A model generated the notes under the pieces. That model was not told the origin of the DNA, ran no database searches, and worked only from the letters and a program-made list of their open reading frames with translations. From Clitoria ternatea (Eukaryota; Streptophyta; Magnoliopsida; Fabales; Fabaceae): a stretch of 64,000 nt of DNA. This document shows, one piece after another, positions 59,735 to 64,000 of this stretch. The number at the start of each line of letters is the position of its first letter. Position 1 is the stretch's first letter. The position numbers were made by a program, and so were the translations under genes. The DNA is taken from NCBI GenBank assembly GCA_037962975.1, contig CM075675.1, positions 8,318,001-8,382,000 on the forward strand. Reading direction: 5' to 3'.

Positions 59735-60010
59735 ATGTTGGGGTTCAAGATCCGGTGTGGCGACAAGCTCTTAAACGATATTTTCCTATATATATTACAC
59801 CGATCCAATGAGGATCTAGTATTATATCTTCTATTCTAGTGGAGAAATAAGAGTCTCGGAATGCTCCTTTGCATACAATGCCACAAACCTCACACGTTGT
59901 AGGGTGAAAAGGGGTGTCACCTGCAAGAACATTTCGACGCTTAACATTTCGACGCTCAAGTCAATGTGACATTTAGAGAGAATAAAAGAGCTTAACCGTA
60001 GGTTTGTAGT
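59735..60010 (+). repeat. Fragment of a dispersed LTR-like repeat
   Basis: Second copy of the repeat at 1415-1660: the ordered blocks GATCCGGTGTGG, AATGAGGATC, TATTATATCTTC, GGGTGAAAAGGGGTGTCAC and GACGCTCAAGTCA are shared. A short internal duplication (ACATTTCGACGCT twice) is visible near 59930-59955. It abuts the LINE remnant. Confidence 0.65.
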
Positions 60011-61549
60011 AAGAATGTATTACCTTTTCATTTTTATTAATTCATAAGTTTTTATAACTTGAAGCAATAGAAGAGTCATTTCGAGTAGGTAAGTTTACCG
60101 TACGAAATGTCAGCGTAATTCTGATCATTGTAGAAAGGCTGACACGCAACAGTGACGCTACCTACCGACTGTACCTGTCCATCAGTCACTTTGCAGGTTA
60201 TTTCCTCAACACGCAGTAGAATAAGTCAACTTTGACCTTTCGGTATTGAGAGAATGACTTATACCGGTGTTGGGTCATGAGTCTCATGCGTGGTGTTGAA
60301 AGTTGATATTAGATTTCCATAATATGTGCGATGCTGGTCTTGCCTTACAACTTTAGGTATAATGACCTTTCTACCCATAGGTCATTTTCGAGACTAGATC
60401 AAATTTCATACAACACTTGTCAATCCAACACTACTAGTATCTCTGTGGCAAACGTTAGGTAGCGTCAAATTATTAATAGACATTATGTTTGCATTAAGTA
60501 TTCTAACGTTGGCTTCAAGTTCAACACTATAAAACACAACAAACTTAGTTTTCTACTTCTTGCGTAGACTATTGACCAACTTTAAACTTTTGTTTCTTGC
60601 AACGTGTGAGGTACTTCCAACCTCAAGTTTATAAGTTTAGGACTGAAGTAGGGTAAACCTTTGAACATCAAAGATCTTTTAGAATTTTTTGTTTTAGAGG
60701 AGTATTGTGTAAACCTTGAGACAATAAAGATCTTTTGAATTGTTTTGGTTTCAAATCAATAACTTGCGGACAACACATATTTTCTCCCAATTTTTTTGTC
60801 ACATAAAAACTCGTTGAGCTTGGGAGTAAGAAAAACTTGCTAACTATTAACTAATGCCATCGAATTTCTTTGCAATTTCAAGTGCAATCGAACCAAGGAC
60901 CGAAGATAAGAATTTATTTGCAAGTAATGTATCGTAGCCGCATGGAAACATTAACTCAATTTCGTTGAGAGATAATCAATGCGGGTTTCGTTGTTTTTAT
61001 TGTTTAAACTATTCAATAGAGTAAAGTTCAACATTCTTCAAAATTAAATTGATTTATTAGAAAATTAAATAACTTAGTAACTACAAGTCCACAAGAACCT
61101 TTCAGCTAGTAGCTATCATGCCCACGAAAATTAATTAGAGCAGAAAGAGGAAGAACATAATTTTGCACTTTGTCCATCAAGAGAAAGAATTATTGCACTG
61201 AACGTTAACTGAGATCTCATTCCTATTGCTGGTATAATACATCTTAAAGATGATTTATTTGATTTTTATGCCATTTTTATTTATTCAAGCAAATTGTTGC
61301 CGTAACACATTTCCTACTCTGAAATTGGCGAATGGTTTAGTTGAATTATAATTGTGGCTTGTACCAAATCCAGTACATGTTTCTGACACGTACTCACCTA
61401 AAATATCTACTTTTTCAATTAAAACTAAGCATTTATTTGAACATTCATTGATCCAAAACAAGAGTTGATACCTAAATTTATTAGCCAACTCGTTTATTTA
61501 ATTGCATGGATGAAAAATAAATAAAATGTTATTATTTCCTATGATTTGG
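60011..61549. other. No gene seen
   Basis: Mixed-composition DNA without recognisable domains on either strand; possibly more of the LTR-like repeat. The region 60100-60480 holds several ACGCTACC/TAGCGTC-like words but no regular repeat. Confidence 0.45.
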
Positions 61550-61840
61550 AAATGATTATGTTATTGATATCAAAAGACTCATACCGATATATATAATATG
61601 ATATCTATATCGTGAGAACACTATACCAAGGCTACACTAATATCATGAGATATTAGAATCTACTTGTAAAAGTGTCAAAGACTAGTGACAGCTCTACTGT
61701 ATTGTAAGGGAAAGTACCGATATCGCCATTATTATAAGGGAGTTAGCCTTGACTTTTATAAATACTCAGTATTCATTACGTATAAGGTATGTTAATTTGA
61801 GTTCTACACTTGAGTTCTTATATTAAGCATGTTGAGGTTT
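61550..61840 (+). repeat. LTR remnant related to 48180-49000
   Basis: Shares the TATCAAAAGACTCATACCGATAT-like block, AAGGGAGTTAG...TATAAATACTCAGTATTCATT (about 61760-61785) and the following GTATAAGGTATGTTAA with the other copy. No ends found. Confidence 0.55.
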
Positions 61841-61879
61841 TCTTACAAATGCCATCTAAAATTTCCCCTTAAGTATTAT

Positions 61880-62420
61880 GGATTGCTCATTTATGACAAT
61901 TTTGGAGAGTAAGTTAGAATTTGAGATGCAAATTCAAGATGCTAAAAATGCTAGTTTGACTTGCTAATCCTAGGTGCTTAGTTACGATCTTGAATGTCAA
62001 TCCGGGGGCTAAGTGCTGACTTAAGGTGCTAATTGAAATATTAAATGTTGTTCTTTTATGATTTAGAGGCTAAGTTAGAAACCAAGATAAAAATCTGGGA
62101 TGCTAAGAGTGTGTTTGGTTTTTCATTTGGGTTGGTTAAACCCTGATTTGACCAACTCAAAAATAGATCCTATAGTCAAACCGAGTTTTGACTGTCTCAA
62201 ATAGTGAACAATATTAACCTTCAGATTTTTTTATTTTTATAACTTCATTTCCCCAACTAGAAAGCAAATGGAAATGTTGCTTTTTAATGACAATTCTAGA
62301 GCTTAAGTTAAAATTCAATGTGTAAATCTAAATGTCAAATGTTACTTTTGTATGCTAACTTGAGGTGCTAAATGATGTTCCAAAGTATAAATTCAGGATG
62401 TTAAACGTTGCTCCTTCAAT
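61880..62420. repeat. Diverged ~150-bp tandem repeat interrupted by a MITE
   Basis: Three loose units built on TTATGACAATTTTGGAGAGTAAGTTAGAATTT, ATGCTAA and AGGTGCTAA words, starting near 61892, 62058 and 62285. The MITE at 62107 lies between the second and third. Confidence 0.6.
62107..62270 (-). mobile_element. Tourist-like MITE, related copy
   Basis: Begins GAGTGTGTTTGG after TAA (62104-62106) and contains GAGTTTTGACTGTCTCAAA and TTCCCCAACTAGAAAGCAAA, the mirror of 27340-27500. Right end not exactly defined. Confidence 0.7.
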
Positions 62421-62429
62421 ATTTTAATA

Positions 62430-63460
62430 TTAAATATATTACTATTTAATAAATATATTATTATTAAAAATAAATTTAATAAATATACTAAAATATATTT
62501 TGAAAATTCTATTTATTAAATACATTTTTGATAATATTTATCAATGATATAATAATAAAACATATGGATTATTATATATGTATTAAATGTATTTTATAAT
62601 AATTACATTTATCAAATAATAGTAGTAATATATTTAATAATAAATATTAGTAAAAATATTTTTAATAGTTATACTTTTAATAAATATATTTCAGAATTAC
62701 ATTATAAATATATTATATAAAATATATTATAAAGCATATATTTTTAATAATATTTGAAATACATCAAATAGTTAGCAGGTTTAATAATAATATTATATTT
62801 ATTAATAATTATATATTAATTTTTAATTAATATATTTATTTTTATTATTAAATATATATTTAATAAATATACTATTATTAAAAATATATTTAATAAATAT
62901 AGGGTTAGAAATATATTTAAAAATATTATGATTATTGTATTTAAAAATATATAATATTAATTTATATTTTATCATAAACATCTATCTCATCCATGTTATA
63001 TAAACTAACTAAAAATATGAGATGTTATTATATATATAAATAACTGTTGTTGTTTATAAACTTAAAAGAAGCTGTGGTTCAAAGATTTATTTTTTATTTA
63101 AAAATAAATATTTTTTTAATAAATTAATCAAAGTTAAATATTTTAAGTTTTTTTTTAAAGTACAAATATCTTATACATAAAAGAATCATATTCGAGTATG
63201 GATTAGCTCTTCGATTGAATTTTTTAACTTAACATCTCTTTATTTTCTTCTCACTATGCCTCTTCATATAATCTAATCTATGGTATCTTTATGATTTTTT
63301 TTCTAATTTTCACTGTATCAAAGTGAGTGTGAATCTTTTTATCCCTTTACAAAATTTACAGTGTTAAAGCGCGTGGTAGTGAGAGGGATGGAAGCGTGCG
63401 TGAGGTGAGAATGAACCATTAAACAAAAACCATATTCCAAATCTCCAAAGTCGTCCATTT
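62430..63460. other. Extremely AT-rich DNA and IQD upstream region
   Basis: 62430-63060 is nearly pure A/T with recurring AATATATTTA-type words and no coding signal. 63060-63460 is ordinary upstream sequence; no clear TATA box could be singled out because of the A/T background. Confidence 0.55.
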
Positions 63461-63521
63461 AAGTGTTCCCAATATTCTTCAATCTTCATCACTTCCATTT
63501 CTTTCTATTCCCTCTCTCTTA

Positions 63522-63541
63522 TCTCTCTCTCTCTCTCTCTT
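63522..63541 (+). repeat. CT microsatellite in the IQD 5' UTR
   Basis: (CT)n, 10 units, about 60 bp before the start codon. Such Y-patch/CT leaders are common in plant 5' UTRs. Confidence 0.9.
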
Positions 63542-63601
63542 CAAAACTTCCAAAACCTTCCCACTCCCATAGTAACCCAACCAATGACCTGAATTCCCAC
63601 C

Positions 63602-64000
63602 ATGGGCTTTCTCCGGCGACTCTTCGGCGCCAAAAAACACCACAACCCAACAACCTCCGAACACAAACCGCCCAAAGACAAACGAAGCTGGAGCTTCGTC
63701 AAACAAACCACCAGAAACAACAAACCATCACTTAACAATTCCTTTGACCCTTCCACCTCTTCTGCTCCATTCTCCGACTCCTTGGACGCCAACAAACATG
63801 CCATCGCCGTCGCCGCCGCCACCGCTGCCGTTGCTGAGGCCGCACTCGCCGCCGCCCACGCCGCTGCTGAAGTCGTCAGACTGACCAGCGGAACTGCTTC
63901 CGGTGGCTCCACCAGCAGGCCTGCCACGGCGCCGCGTGTCCGGCGGGTTGCGGAGGAAACAGCCGCCGCCGTGAAAATTCAATCGGCGTTCCGAGGTTAC
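63602..64000 (+). CDS. IQD (IQ67-domain) calmodulin-binding protein, N-terminal part
   Basis: Open from ATG 63602 to the window edge, 133 codons, truncated by the window. The start MGFLRRLFGAKKHH is the basic N-terminus typical of IQD proteins. It is followed by WSFVKQTT, an Ala-rich helix (HAIAVAAATAAVAEAALAAA, then HAAAEVVRLT) and the beginning of the first IQ motif, AAVKIQSAFRGY, at the very end. IQD proteins are plant-specific scaffolds that bind calmodulin through IQ67 and associate with microtubules or the plasma membrane; which IQD member this is cannot be decided from the N-terminus. The context CCACCATGGGC is a strong plant start. Antisense frames here are shadows. The gene should continue to the right with introns. 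Confidence 0.93.
   Translation, partial: MGFLRRLFGAKKHHNPTTSEHKPPKDKRSWSFVKQTTRNNKPSLNNSFDPSTSSAPFSDSLDANKHAIAVAAATAAVAEAALAAAHAAAEVVRLTSGTASGGSTSRPATAPRVRRVAEETAAAVKIQSAFRGY

Noticed and set aside
63541..63982. Minus-strand Ala/Gly-rich frames opposite the IQD gene
   Set aside because: Antisense of the Ala-rich IQD N-terminus in GC-rich DNA; the plus strand carries the recognised domain.

Overview
This is a plant nuclear window, most likely from a legume and probably of the bean/soybean tribe. That placement is an inference from the style of the repeats and the gene families, not from a species marker. Genes have plant introns, intergenic DNA is AT-rich, and about half of the window can be assigned to transposable elements, many nested inside each other. 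Five host loci can be supported: a P-class pentatricopeptide repeat (PPR) gene (2450-4081, +); a broken 2-oxoglutarate oxygenase remnant (about 7404-7775, -); a complete six-exon Golgi PMT-type methyltransferase gene (34350-41223, +); an anther-type 8-cysteine lipid-transfer-like gene (49725-50042, +); and the first 133 codons of an IQD calmodulin-binding protein running off the right edge (63602-64000, +). They do not form a pathway or operon.

Layout. 1-2450: a partial Stowaway MITE, TAA microsatellites and an old repeat fragment, then the PPR gene. 5.9-13.1 kb: a LINE remnant, a hAT-type MITE, the oxygenase remnant, a decayed copia element on the minus strand, and a second copia element reduced to two ~717-bp LTRs around ~410 bp. 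13.1-19.2 kb: two long non-coding LTR units of one family, one nested in the other, each with its own 5-bp target duplication. 20.5-26.5 kb: a CACTA element (TSD TTT) with a Mutator-like element inside it (9-bp TSD). 27.8-33.9 kb: a Mutator-like element carrying a plant-mobile-domain fragment, split by a third unit of the same LTR family, itself split by a copia-type solo LTR. 34.3-41.2 kb: the methyltransferase gene. 41.5-47.8 kb: a very young copia element with near-identical 181-183-bp LTRs, intact gag, and pol broken only by one missing base near its end. 48-63 kb: LTR remnants, the lipid-transfer-like gene, two LINE remnants, several Tourist-like MITEs and AT-rich DNA, then the IQD gene.

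The most interesting signals are structural. The leader of the young copia element has six hairpins, all with 5-nt loops, whose arms change sequence but stay paired. The three long LTR units carry clustered short inverted repeats at the same offset from one end, with different arm sequences in each unit. The Mutator-like element in the CACTA carries about nine hairpins near its two ends, again with arms that change together. No prokaryote-type system, CRISPR array or gene cluster is present.
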